Positions 8,321 to 18,196 of a DNA stretch of 64,000 nt are shown here, piece by piece. Every line of letters starts with the position of its first letter. The first letter of the stretch is position 1. The position numbers and the translations under genes were made by a program. This DNA comes from Cellulomonas humilata (GTDB lineage: Bacteria; Actinomycetota; Actinomycetes; Actinomycetales; Cellulomonadaceae). The notes under the pieces were generated by a model. The model did no database searches. It was not told where the DNA came from and worked only from the letters and a program-made list of their open reading frames with translations. The stretch is taken from contig NZ_JABMCI010000066.1 in the NCBI RefSeq assembly GCF_013359775.1, positions 124,001 through 188,000 on the forward strand, given 5' to 3'.

Positions 8321-9361
8321 ATGGCTGACCCCCTCGTGCTCGGGATCGAGACGTCCTGCGACGAGACCGGCGTGGCCCTCGTGCGCGGCTACGACCTGCT
8401 GGTCGACGCCGTCGCCAGCTCGGTGGACGAGCACGCGCGCTTCGGCGGGATCATCCCCGAGATCGCCTCGCGAGCCCACCTCGAGGCCATGGTCCCGACC
8501 ATCGAGCGGGCGCTGGCCACAGCCGACGTCTCGCTCGGCGCGGTCGACGCCATCGCGGTCACCGCTGGCCCCGGCCTCGTCGGCCCCCTCACCGTGGGGG
8601 CCTCCGCGGCCAAGGCGCTCGCGCTCGCGCTGGACAAGCCCCTGTACGGCGTCAACCACGTGATCGGGCACGCCGTCGTGGACGAGCTGGTGGACGGCGC
8701 GTTCCCGGAGCGGGTCATGGCGCTCGTCGTCTCGGGCGGGCACTCGTCCCTGCTGCTGCTCGACGACACCGTCCGCGTCACCGAGCTCGGCTCGACGCTC
8801 GACGACGCGGCGGGGGAGGCGTTCGACAAGGTGGGTCGCCTGCTCGGCCTGCCGTACCCCGGCGGCCCGCACATCGACCGGCTGGCCCGCGAGGGGGACC
8901 CGGCCGCCATCCGTTTCCCGCGGGGCCTCACGGCCGCGAAGGACCAGGCCGCGCACGCCGCCGACTTCTCGTTCTCCGGGCTCAAGACGGCCATCGCGCG
9001 GTGGGTGGAGGCCCGGCAGGACGCGGGCCTGGAGGTTCCGCTCCCCGACGTGGCCGCGTCGTTCGCCGAGGCCGTGGCCGACGTGCTGACCGCCAAGACG
9101 ATCGCCGCCTGCCGGGCGCACGGTGTGGACACCCTGGTGGTCGGTGGGGGGTTCTCCGCCAACTCCCAGCTGCGGGAGATGGCCGCGAAGCGCTGCGCCG
9201 AGGCCGGCATCGAGCTGCGCATCCCGCCCATCCGCTACTGCACGGACAACGGCGCCATGATCGCCGCGCTCGGCTCCGCGGTCGTGCGCCGGGGGCTGCC
9301 GCCGTCGTCGCTGGACCTGCCGGTCGACTCCTCGATGCCGCTCACCCAGGTGCTCGTCTGA
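8321..9361 (+). CDS. tsaD: tRNA N6-threonylcarbamoyltransferase TsaD
   Basis: A 346-residue catalytic subunit for t6A formation. It shows [13 protein letters not shown] at the start, the metal-binding HVIGH pair (His113 and His117), [11 protein letters not shown], and the C-terminal [12 protein letters not shown] and TDNGAMIA motifs. It has its own promoter, separated from tsaE/tsaB/rimI by the antiparallel nitroreductase gene. Length is normal. Confidence 0.96.
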   Translation: MADPLVLGIETSCDETGVALVRGYDLLVDAVASSVDEHARFGGIIPEIASRAHLEAMVPTIERALATADVSLGAVDAIAVTAGPGLVGPLTVGASAAKALALALDKPLYGVNHVIGHAVVDELVDGAFPERVMALVVSGGHSSLLLLDDTVRVTELGSTLDDAAGEAFDKVGRLLGLPYPGGPHIDRLAREGDPAAIRFPRGLTAAKDQAAHAADFSFSGLKTAIARWVEARQDAGLEVPLPDVAASFAEAVADVLTAKTIAACRAHGVDTLVVGGGFSANSQLREMAAKRCAEAGIELRIPPIRYCTDNGAMIAALGSAVVRRGLPPSSLDLPVDSSMPLTQVLV

Positions 9362-9379
9362 GGACCTTCTGCCCTGTCG

Positions 9380-9397
9380 CGCCGGGACGCTCCGGCG
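9380..9397 (+). terminator. Short hairpin after tsaD
   Basis: CGCCGG and CCGGCG arms with a 6-base loop lie 18 bases past the tsaD stop, without a T-run; a weak terminator candidate. Confidence 0.3.
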
Positions 9398-9442
9398 TGC
9401 TATGAGGGGACGGCGTCGCGCCGCGGCGCCGGTCCTGAGGCG

Positions 9443-10006
9443 GTGGGTGTGGTGCGAGGCGGACGAGTCCTGGTGGCGGTGGCGTCGGCGGCGGTGCTGA
9501 CGGGCTGCGTGACGGTGAACCAGCAGCAGGCCGGTCCCGGCATGATGCACGGTCGCGGGGCGGGTGTCGCCCGCTCGGCGTGCACCCCGACCGCCGACCC
9601 GGGATCGGTAGCCATGGTCATGCTCGGCGACGGCCGCATGCTGCGCCGGATGCACGGCAGCGCCGCGGTGCTCCGGGTCATGCCCGCGTCGGTGCCGGAG
9701 GGATCGGTGACGCTGGTCGCGCGGAACATGGGGCTGCGGACCCACGAGCTCGTCGTGCTTCCCCTGGCCCACGGCGCGTCCGTCGGCGAGCTGCCGCAGG
9801 GCGCCGACGGTGCCGTGGACGAGACCGGCAGCCTGGGTGAGGCGTCGGCCCCGTGTGCCGAGGGCGCCGGCGACGGTCTGCCCTCCGGGGCGGTGGGGTG
9901 GGTCACGCTCGACCTCCCGGCCGGACGCTACGAGGTCGTCTGCAACCTGCCGCACCACTACGCGGCCGGGATGTTCGACGAGCTCGTCGTCTCGGAGGTG
10001 AGCTAG
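9443..10006 (+). CDS. Cupredoxin-like copper-binding lipoprotein
   Basis: A 187-residue secreted lipoprotein: a signal segment ends in LTGC (lipidated Cys22), followed by a cupredoxin fold. Probable copper ligands are His101 (RTHELVVLP) and Cys167, His172, Met177 in a C-x4-H-x4-M pattern (CNLPHHYAAGM), the spacing of sulfocyanin/rusticyanin-type blue copper proteins. GTG codons at 9449 and 9452 are alternative starts. No partner oxidase is adjacent, so the redox role is open. Its stop overlaps the end of the convergent membrane protein gene by 4 bases. Confidence 0.75.
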   Translation: MGVVRGGRVLVAVASAAVLTGCVTVNQQQAGPGMMHGRGAGVARSACTPTADPGSVAMVMLGDGRMLRRMHGSAAVLRVMPASVPEGSVTLVARNMGLRTHELVVLPLAHGASVGELPQGADGAVDETGSLGEASAPCAEGAGDGLPSGAVGWVTLDLPAGRYEVVCNLPHHYAAGMFDELVVSEVS

Positions 10007-10536
10007 GCGACGGTCATGCGGACGGACCCCTGTGCGCTGCGTGTGCCCCACGCCCGCCACACCCGGGCGCCCAGCAGGAACGGCACCGTGAAGACGGCGG
10101 CGTAGAACACCAGCGCCTGCCAGGTCAGCGTGAAGCCCGTCGAGATCTCGCCGTCGTCGTGGGTGTAGACGACCGTGGCGCCGAGGAACTCCCGCTCGAC
10201 CGTCCCGCCGCCCAGCTGGTCGAGCGTGTCGAGGGTGCCGATGGTGTACGCCACGACGAGGTAGACGACCGCGCCGACGGCAAGAGCGCCCCACACGGCT
10301 CCGGTGGTCCAGCGCGGCACCGGCCGGCCGAGCCCGCTCAGGTAGCTCTCTGCGAGGACGCGGGGGTGGCCCAGGTCCGCCACCGCCTGACGCATCCCGA
10401 CCTCGGCGGACGCCGCCGTCAGCTCGGTGCGGAGCTCGCGGACCACCCGCTTGTACTTCGGGAAGTCCTGGAGGGCCCAGCTGAACCGCGTCAGGTAGCG
10501 CTCACGGATCAGGGTGTCGCGCAGCGTGGTGCTCAT
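10003..10536 (-). CDS. Membrane protein cotranscribed with PadR regulator
   Basis: A 177-residue protein with a cytoplasmic N-terminal half (about 1-85, containing RYLTRFSWALQDFPKYKRVVRELRTEL) and two predicted membrane helices around 87-107 and 148-168. It resembles the HAAS-type membrane proteins that commonly pair with PadR repressors, whose N-domain contacts the PadR protein; that role is inferred from context. Start ATG overlaps the upstream PadR gene by 4 bases. Confidence 0.65.
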   Translation of the reverse strand: MSTTLRDTLIRERYLTRFSWALQDFPKYKRVVRELRTELTAASAEVGMRQAVADLGHPRVLAESYLSGLGRPVPRWTTGAVWGALAVGAVVYLVVAYTIGTLDTLDQLGGGTVEREFLGATVVYTHDDGEISTGFTLTWQALVFYAAVFTVPFLLGARVWRAWGTRSAQGSVRMTVA

Positions 10537-10880
10537 GAGGACTCCTTCGTGGTGGCTCGGGCGAGCAGGTGGTCGACCGTGACGGCGAGCTGTCGCCAGG
10601 CGCGAGCCGTGCTCCAGAGCTGCTCGGCACCGGTGCCGGTGGGCAGGTAGTACTTGCGGGCCGGTCCCGCGGTGGACGCGACGAGGCGCGACGAGATCTG
10701 CCCGTCGCGCTCGAGCCGGTTGAGCACCGGGTACACCGTCCCGGCGCTGAGGTCGTCGAGGCCGGCGTCGTGGAGGCGGGTGACCAGCTCGTACCCGTAG
10801 GACTCGCGCTCGGTCAGGAGCGCGAGCACGAGCATCGGGAGCACTCCCTTGAGGAGCTGGGGGTCGCGGGGCTCGTCCAT
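10533..10880 (-). CDS. PadR family transcriptional regulator
   Basis: A 115-residue PadR repressor with the winged helix MLVLALLTERESYGYELVTRLHDAGL...GTVYPVLNRLERDG. The ATG at 10880 is taken because a TACCGT -10 lies 7 bases upstream; a GTG three codons earlier is possible but would fall in that leader. It forms a two-gene operon with the membrane protein downstream. An 8-bp palindrome lies exactly between its -35 and -10 boxes, so it very likely represses itself. Confidence 0.9.
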   Translation of the reverse strand: MDEPRDPQLLKGVLPMLVLALLTERESYGYELVTRLHDAGLDDLSAGTVYPVLNRLERDGQISSRLVASTAGPARKYYLPTGTGAEQLWSTARAWRQLAVTVDHLLARATTKESS

Positions 10881-10887
10881 GACCGAC

Positions 10888-10917
10888 ACGGTATTGCCTA
10901 GTAGTAGGCAATGACAA
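10888..10917 (-). promoter_or_regulatory. Promoter and operator of the padR operon
   Basis: On the minus strand TTGTCA (10917-10912), an 18-base spacer, and TACCGT (10893-10888) make a complete promoter 7 bases from the ATG. The spacer is filled by a perfect inverted repeat, ATTGCCTA (10893-10900) and TAGGCAAT (10905-10912) with GTAG between. A repressor bound there would block RNA polymerase. Confidence 0.7.
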
Positions 10918-10942
10918 GTAGTGGGCGACGCTGGATTCCGGA

Positions 10943-12091
10943 CTAGAGCGGGCGGCCGGCCTTCAGCTCCGCGACGAGCGAGCGCACGACGGCGTCGAGC
11001 TCGCCGGCGTGACGTCGGGCGACCGCGCGCTGCCGCTGGTACGACGCCCCGCGGCGCAGGATCACGCGCACCTGCTCGAGCTCGGCGGCGCACCCGAGCC
11101 GCTCGGCGACGGGGGCCAGGTCGACGAGCCAGCGACCGATCGCCTCCGTGACCAGCTCCTCGTCACCGGCGGCGTTCGTGATGATGATCGCGTCCATGCC
11201 GTACCGCGCGGAGCGCCACTTGTTCTCCTGGGCGAACCACGGCGGCAGCATCGGCAGGGGCTCGCCGCGGTCCAGCATCGACGAGAAGTGCTCGACGAAG
11301 CAGTGCGTCAGGGCGGAGATCGCCGCCACCTCGAGCAGGTTGGAGGCACCGTCGGCGATCCGCATCTCCAGGGTGCCGAACCGCGGCGCCGGCCGGATGT
11401 CCCACCGGATCTCGTCGAACTGGTCGATCACGCCGGTGTGCAGCATGTCGCCGACGTACTGCTCGAGCTGCGACCACTCCTCGAAGGCGAACGGCAGGCC
11501 CGCGGTCGGCAGCTGTTGGAACAGCAGCGCGCGGTTGGAGGCGTAGCCGGTGTCCTTGCCGCCCCAGAACGGGGACGACGCCGACAGCGACAGGATGTGC
11601 GCGAAGACGCTGAGCATGGCCCGGGAGATCGGCAGCACCTTGTCGCGGTCCTCGATGCCGACGTGCACGTGCACCCCGTAGATGAGCATCTGCCGGCCCC
11701 ACCACTGCGTCCGGTCGATGAGGGTGGCGTACCGCTGCTTGTCGGTGACCTTCTGCTGCGCCCAGCGGGCGAACGGGTGCGTGGCGCCGCCCATGAGCTC
11801 GATGCGCAGCGGGGACGCGGCGGCCTCCACCTCGTCGAGCGCGCGCTGGAGGTCGGCCGTCGCCTCGGCGACCGTGCGGCACTTGCCCGAGCGGATCTCG
11901 ACGGTGTTGAGCAGCAGCTCCTGCGTGATGAGCGGGTGCTCGGAGCCGTCGGCGGGCCGGACGGTCGCCAGGATCGCCTCCGCGGCCTGACGCAGGTCCC
12001 CGGAGTCCGCGTCGACGAGCGCGACCTCCCACTCGATCCCGACGCTCGACCGTTCGGAGTGCGCGAACGGCACCCGCACCGGCGCGGCCAT
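10943..12091 (-). CDS. Glutamate--cysteine ligase family (GCS2) carboxylate-amine ligase
   Basis: A 382-residue YbdK/EgtA-type ATP-grasp-like ligase. Diagnostic stretches are SVGIEWEVALVD, TVEIRSGKC, YGVHVHVGI and RPAPRFGTLEMRIAD. Members make gamma-glutamyl-amine bonds; the acceptor cannot be inferred. The ATG overlaps the stop of the upstream methyltransferase gene by one base (TGATG), so the two are translated together. Confidence 0.85.
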   Translation of the reverse strand: MAAPVRVPFAHSERSSVGIEWEVALVDADSGDLRQAAEAILATVRPADGSEHPLITQELLLNTVEIRSGKCRTVAEATADLQRALDEVEAAASPLRIELMGGATHPFARWAQQKVTDKQRYATLIDRTQWWGRQMLIYGVHVHVGIEDRDKVLPISRAMLSVFAHILSLSASSPFWGGKDTGYASNRALLFQQLPTAGLPFAFEEWSQLEQYVGDMLHTGVIDQFDEIRWDIRPAPRFGTLEMRIADGASNLLEVAAISALTHCFVEHFSSMLDRGEPLPMLPPWFAQENKWRSARYGMDAIIITNAAGDEELVTEAIGRWLVDLAPVAERLGCAAELEQVRVILRRGASYQRQRAVARRHAGELDAVVRSLVAELKAGRPL

Positions 12092-13272
12092 CAGACGGGC
12101 TCCACCACGAGCACCTGCTGGCTGCCCGCGACGCGCGTGAGGATGATCGTCCCGGTCGCGCTGCCGCGCAGGTCCAGCTGCCGGCGAAGCTGCTCCGGCA
12201 CCACCGCGGTCCCGCGCTTCTTGATGGTCAGCTTCCCCACGTCACGACCTCGCAGGTAGGTCCGGAGCCGCTTGAGACCGAACGGCATGGTGTCCAGCAC
12301 GCGGTACGCGGTGGCGGTGGGCACCGGGACGAGCGCGTCAGAGGTCACGTAGGCGATCGTGGCGTCCACCAGGTGCCCGCGCACCTGGTGCGCCACCTCG
12401 CCGACCAGTCCGGCACGGATCACAGCCCCGTCGGGCTCGTAGAGGTAGCCGCCGACCGGTCCCACGGAGGGTCGTTCGTCGCTCGTGGGATGCACGACGT
12501 GGGCCTCACCGGAGCGCAGGACCAGGGCGGACCGGCCGGGGCCCTCGGGCGCCAGCGGGCCGAACCAGAGGCCGACCTCGACCACGTCGCCGTCGACCGA
12601 GACCCACTGGGCCTGCGCGTCGTCGGGCAGGGCGGTGTGCGGGATGCCGGGGCCCAGCTTGAGGCCGAGGGCGGGCACCCGTTCCCGCACCGCGAGCACC
12701 GCGTCCAGGGACGGCTCGTAGGCGGCGGGGTCGAAGACGCGGCTGCCCGACGAGGTCCGGCGGGCCGGGTCGGCGTACACGCCGTCGACCCCCTCGGCCT
12801 CGAGGTCGAGGGCGAGCCCGTCGCCGTGCCGCACCACGGCGTCGGGGAAGTGCCGCAGGTTCACGGTGGCGATCGCCGCGGTGGCCTCGTCGACGTCGAT
12901 GGCCAGCACCCGCAGCCCGATGCCCGCGAACGCCATGGCGTCCGCGCCGATCCCCGTGGTGAGGTCGGCGACCAGGGTGCTGCCGGCGTCGCGGAACCGG
13001 CGCGCGTGGTGGGCCGCGACCGTGAGGCGGGTCGCCTGCTCGAGCCCGGCGGCGGTGAAGAGCATGCCGTCCGCGAACGTCCCGAACTTCGCGGCGGCCT
13101 TCGCGCGCAGGCGCGACTGGGTGAGTGCGGCGGCGACGAGCGCGGGGTCGATGCCCTCGTCGCGCATCCGCTCCGACAGCGCCAGCGTGCGGCTCTCGTC
13201 GTAGGGCGGCAGGGCGGACAGCAGGGCCCAGCCCGCCGGGCTCAGCAGCTGGGCGATGCCCTCGCGATCCAT
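12091..13272 (-). CDS. Class I SAM methyltransferase with C-terminal THUMP-like domain
   Basis: A 393-residue protein. Residues about 90-210 form a Rossmann methyltransferase fold (VADLTTGIGADAMAFAG as the SAM loop; YADPARRTSSGSRV as the catalytic region). Residues about 300-393 match the THUMP-like domain found with these enzymes (KRLRTYLRGRDVGKLTIKKRGTAV). This architecture suggests an RNA methyltransferase, target unknown. A GAGGAT hexamer lies 6 bases before the ATG, consistent with a leaderless start. Confidence 0.8.
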   Translation of the reverse strand: MDREGIAQLLSPAGWALLSALPPYDESRTLALSERMRDEGIDPALVAAALTQSRLRAKAAAKFGTFADGMLFTAAGLEQATRLTVAAHHARRFRDAGSTLVADLTTGIGADAMAFAGIGLRVLAIDVDEATAAIATVNLRHFPDAVVRHGDGLALDLEAEGVDGVYADPARRTSSGSRVFDPAAYEPSLDAVLAVRERVPALGLKLGPGIPHTALPDDAQAQWVSVDGDVVEVGLWFGPLAPEGPGRSALVLRSGEAHVVHPTSDERPSVGPVGGYLYEPDGAVIRAGLVGEVAHQVRGHLVDATIAYVTSDALVPVPTATAYRVLDTMPFGLKRLRTYLRGRDVGKLTIKKRGTAVVPEQLRRQLDLRGSATGTIILTRVAGSQQVLVVEPV

Positions 13273-13312
13273 GCGGCGATCCTCGCACGCACAGACTCGC
13301 CAGGACGGTTCG

Positions 13313-13339
13313 TTGGCACTCGCCTTGACCGAGTGCTAA
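13313..13339 (+). promoter_or_regulatory. CIRCE operator 1 (HrcA site) upstream of groES
   Basis: TTGGCACTC (13313-13321), nine bases, GAGTGCTAA (13331-13339): one mismatch from the canonical CIRCE element bound by HrcA. It covers the -35 box TTGACC (13325-13330), which is 17 bases from the -10 TAGAGT (13348-13353), so HrcA binding would directly block the promoter. Confidence 0.93.
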
Positions 13340-13347
13340 CCGGTTCC

Positions 13348-13353
13348 TAGAGT
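13348..13353 (+). promoter_or_regulatory. -10 box of the groES promoter
   Basis: TAGAGT, 17 bases downstream of TTGACC. The mRNA leader would be about 115 bases and includes the second CIRCE-like repeat. Confidence 0.75.
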
Positions 13354-13360
13354 GAGTGGC

Positions 13361-13385
13361 TGGCACTCTCCCGGTGAGTGTGCCA
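13361..13385 (+). promoter_or_regulatory. Second, degenerate CIRCE-like repeat
   Basis: TGGCACTC (13361-13368), seven bases, then GAGTGTGCCA (13376-13385), an imperfect copy of the HrcA site just downstream of the -10. Two CIRCE elements before groES are known in other actinobacteria. Confidence 0.75.
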
Positions 13386-13476
13386 GCAGCGCTCCAGGCC
13401 ACGGCACCCGCGACGACGTGTCCGAGAGCGCGCACGTACCTCAGAGAACTACTCACATGCGAAGGGGAGGTCCGCT

Positions 13477-13773
13477 GTGTCGGTCTCCATCAAGCCCCTC
13501 GAGGACCGGATCGTCGTCAAGACGCTCGAGGCAGAGGCGACGACCTCTTTCGGTCTCGTCATCCCGGACAGTGCCAAGGAGAAGCCCCAGGAGGGCGAGG
13601 TCCAGGCGGTCGGACCCGGCCGTGTCGACGACAACGGCAACCGGATCCCGCTCGACGTCGCCGTCGGCGACAAGGTGATCTACTCCAAGTACGGCGGCAC
13701 CGAGGTCAAGTACGACGGCGAGGAGTACCTCATCCTCTCCGCGCGCGACATCCTCGCGATCGTCGTCAAGTGA
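13477..13773 (+). CDS. groES: Co-chaperonin GroES
   Basis: A 98-residue Hsp10 that caps Gro[13 protein letters not shown] at the start, [14 protein letters not shown] (mobile loop) and [31 protein letters not shown] are classic. The GTG at 13477 has a strong ribosome binding site (AGGGGAGG-like, 6 bases before). Transcription is under CIRCE/HrcA control. No groEL follows: a strong terminator and the convergent whiB gene come next, so the GroEL partner must be elsewhere in the genome. Confidence 0.96.
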   Translation: MSVSIKPLEDRIVVKTLEAEATTSFGLVIPDSAKEKPQEGEVQAVGPGRVDDNGNRIPLDVAVGDKVIYSKYGGTEVKYDGEEYLILSARDILAIVVK

Positions 13774-13802
13774 GCTGAGGGGCGCCACGCGCCCCGCCCA
13801 CT

Positions 13803-13844
13803 CGCGAAGGCCCCCCACGGCAGCTGCCGTGGGGGGCCTTCGCG
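13803..13844 (+). terminator. Strong hairpin terminator of groES
   Basis: A perfect 42-base inverted repeat (19-bp or longer arms around CAGCTG) begins 30 bases past the groES stop. It is rich in C/G runs, lacks a long T-run, and would also act on transcripts coming from whiB. Confidence 0.85.
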
Positions 13845-13861
13845 TTCTCGGTCCGGACGGA

Positions 13862-13906
13862 CCAGAGCCCCTCCCTCGATCGTGCCGGCGAGGGGAGGGG
13901 CTCTGG
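13862..13906 (-). terminator. Hairpin terminator of whiB
   Basis: Perfect 14-bp arms at 13862-13875 and 13893-13906 with a 17-base loop lie 13 bases past the whiB stop on the minus strand, next to the separate groES terminator. Confidence 0.8.
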
Positions 13907-13918
13907 TGGTCGACGTCT

Positions 13919-14215
13919 TCAGCCGACGCGGCTGGCCCGACCTCGCTGCGCGAGGACGGCGGAGCGCTCGTCCTCGGAGAGGCCGCCCCACACCCCGTAC
14001 GGCTCGCGGACGGCCAGCGACTGCTCGAGGCACTCCTTGATCACGGGGCACGTGGCGCAGATCGCCTTGGCCGCCTCGGCGCGACGCCGACGAGCCGAGC
14101 CGCGCTCACCCTCCGGGTGGAAGAAGAGGTCCTGGTCCTCGTCCCGGCACGCTCCGTCGAACTGCCACTCCCACAGGTCCATCACCGGTCCGGGAAGGCG
14201 CGAGATCTCGGCCAT
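13919..14215 (-). CDS. whiD: WhiB-family iron-sulfur regulator (WhiD/WhiB3 type)
   Basis: A 98-residue Wbl protein. Four cysteines at 23, 53, 56 and 62 (C-x29-C-x2-C-x5-C) ligate a [4Fe-4S] cluster, and GVWGG near residue 78 is the sigma-factor-contact turn. The N-terminus MAEISRLPGPVMDLWEWQ closely resembles Streptomyces WhiD, and the position next to groES and a bldM-like gene matches whiD/whiB3 loci. The ATG at 14215 is preceded by GAGGAGGAA, a strong ribosome binding site; an upstream in-frame start adds 29 unrelated residues. Confidence 0.9.
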   Translation of the reverse strand: MAEISRLPGPVMDLWEWQFDGACRDEDQDLFFHPEGERGSARRRRAEAAKAICATCPVIKECLEQSLAVREPYGVWGGLSEDERSAVLAQRGRASRVG

Positions 14216-14323
14216 GAGTTCCTCCTCTGTCGATCCGGCGCGATCCGCCACGTGGGCGGCTGCGCAGGGAAGTCGTGAACACGGGAACCGGAGGGTGTCC
14301 ACCGGGGCAACGCGTTGGAGAGG

Positions 14324-14352
14324 ACGTTACAACCGCGCCAGAAGTTGTTCAA
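14324..14352 (-). promoter_or_regulatory. whiB promoter
   Basis: On the minus strand TTGAAC (14352-14347), 17 bases, TAACGT (14329-14324). The mRNA leader is about 100 bases, long for this window, and could carry post-transcriptional control. Confidence 0.6.
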
Positions 14353-14466
14353 GACCCGTTCGCACATTGATTCGGTGGCGCGATTGTGCATGAAGGCCCT
14401 GGTCGGCGTGTCGAGGGTCGACGCGCCCGATGAGGCCGAATCGCGTCGGCCTGGCAGAATCGCGCC

Positions 14467-15393
14467 ATGGTGACGCGCGACGACGACGAACCGACCGGAC
14501 CGGCGGCACCGCCGGCCCCGGCGCTCGCCGTCGCCGCCGTCGCGCGGCGGCTCGGTGTGGCACCCGCGACGCTGCGCACCTGGGACCGCCGGTACGGGCT
14601 CGGGCCGTCGGAGCACTCCGCGGGGGCGCACCGGCGCTACTCGGCCGTCGACGTCGAGCGGCTGCTGGTCATGCGGCGGCTCACGCTGGACGGCGTGGCG
14701 CCGGCGGAGTCGGCCCGGATCGCCCTCGCGACCGACGTGACCGCCGGAACCCCCGCGCACTCCGACGACGGCGTGCCGACCACCCCGACCGCGGTCGTCG
14801 ACGCCGCCCTCGCCGGTGACGTCGCCCGGTGCACCCGGCTGCTGGCGATCGACGACGTCGCCGACGTCGCACTCTGGTGGACGGGACTCGTGGAGCCGGT
14901 CCTCGCGGCCCTCGCCCGCCGCACGGTGGTGGACCCGCCCGGGGTCGACGCGGTCGCCGCGGTGCACGCCGGCGTCCTCGCCGCCCTGCGGGAGCACCCC
15001 GTACCGCTGACGGGAACCCGTCGGCCCGTCGTCCTCGTGCTCGTCGCGCCCCGGGAGGCACGGCCGCTCGTCGCGCACGCCTTGGCGGGGGCGCTCGCGG
15101 CCCACGGGGTCGACGCGCGCATCGTCGGAGGACCGGTCGGCCCGCACCACGCGGTCGAGCTCACCGCCATGACCCGGGCGCGCGCCGTGGTGACCATCGG
15201 GCAACGGTCGGACGCCGACCTCGAGGTGGTCGAGCGGCTCGCGCAGGAGCACCCGGACCTCTCGCAGTTCGTGATGGTGCCGGACGGCGCCGCGGACGCC
15301 ATGCCGCTGGGCCGGTCCGTGCACCGGGCGCGGACCTTCACCGGCCTGCTCCACGAGCTGCTGGCGGTCGCGACATCGGGCGGCGAGCCCTGA
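14467..15393 (+). CDS. MerR-family regulator with divergent C-terminal Rossmann domain
   Basis: A 308-residue protein. Residues about 20-95 are a MerR winged helix (LAVAAVARRLGVAPATLRTWDRRYGLGPSEHSAGAHRRYSAVDVERL is split over this region). Residues 180-300 alternate strands and helices (PVVLVLVAPREARPLVAHALAGAL) like the cobalamin-binding domain of CarH/LitR regulators, but I do not see the ExxH histidine motif, so B12 binding is doubtful. CAGAAT lies 6 bases before the ATG. It stands alone between whiB and the bldM-like gene. Confidence 0.7.
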   Translation: MVTRDDDEPTGPAAPPAPALAVAAVARRLGVAPATLRTWDRRYGLGPSEHSAGAHRRYSAVDVERLLVMRRLTLDGVAPAESARIALATDVTAGTPAHSDDGVPTTPTAVVDAALAGDVARCTRLLAIDDVADVALWWTGLVEPVLAALARRTVVDPPGVDAVAAVHAGVLAALREHPVPLTGTRRPVVLVLVAPREARPLVAHALAGALAAHGVDARIVGGPVGPHHAVELTAMTRARAVVTIGQRSDADLEVVERLAQEHPDLSQFVMVPDGAADAMPLGRSVHRARTFTGLLHELLAVATSGGEP

Positions 15394-15485
15394 CGGCACG
15401 GCCGACTGGGGGAGACATTCCACGCAGGCGGCGCAGGGGCGGACGAAGCCCCGCGCGTAGCCGGGTCGTTCGACCGTGCGGCTAA

Positions 15486-17831
<2,346 letters not shown>

Positions 17832-17856
17832 CCGGGGATCTCCGGCACGTGCGTCG

Positions 17857-18129
17857 CTAGGACGCGACCAGCCGGCGCGGTTCGGCGTCGTCTCGGATCG
17901 CGGCCCACACCTCGTCGAGCGAGATCCCCAGCGCGGTCGCGATCGCGGCGATCGTCGAGAACGACGGGGTGGGGATGCGCCCGGTCTCGATCTTGCGCAG
18001 CGTCTCGGGGGAGATGCCCGCCGTCAGCGCCACCTCGACCATGGAGCGGTCGGCGCGCGCCTGGCGCAGGAGCGCTCCGAGGCGTTCGCCGCGCTCGACC
18101 TCGGCGGGGGACAGGGGCAGTCGGACCAT
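17857..18129 (-). CDS. XRE-family transcriptional regulator
   Basis: A 90-residue single-domain Cro/C1 HTH protein (GALLRQARADRSMVEVALTAGISPETLRKIETGRIPTPSFSTIAAIATALGISLDEV). It is divergent from an M24 peptidase gene across a 67-base region with two interlocking palindromes, so it probably controls both genes. TATTAT (minus strand, 18145-18140) lies 10 bases before the ATG. It converges on guaB. Confidence 0.85.
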   Translation of the reverse strand: MVRLPLSPAEVERGERLGALLRQARADRSMVEVALTAGISPETLRKIETGRIPTPSFSTIAAIATALGISLDEVWAAIRDDAEPRRLVAS

Positions 18130-18142
18130 GCCGCCAATGATA

Positions 18143-18176
18143 ATACCGGGATAGGATTACCGGTATATCTATCCCG
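18143..18176. promoter_or_regulatory. Interlocking palindromes, operator of the XRE/M24 divergent pair
   Basis: ATACCGG (18143-18149) pairs with CCGGTAT (18160-18166), and CGGGATAG (18147-18154) pairs with CTATCCCG (18169-18176). Both repeats are perfect and overlap. They cover the likely -10 of the regulator gene and the A+T-rich promoter of the peptidase gene. Confidence 0.75.
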
Positions 18177-18196
18177 TTGATCGAGAGGTGGTCCCC

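Noticed and set aside
17835..17848. Possible terminator after guaB
   Set aside because: The CCGG...CCGG arms do not pair well beyond four bases.
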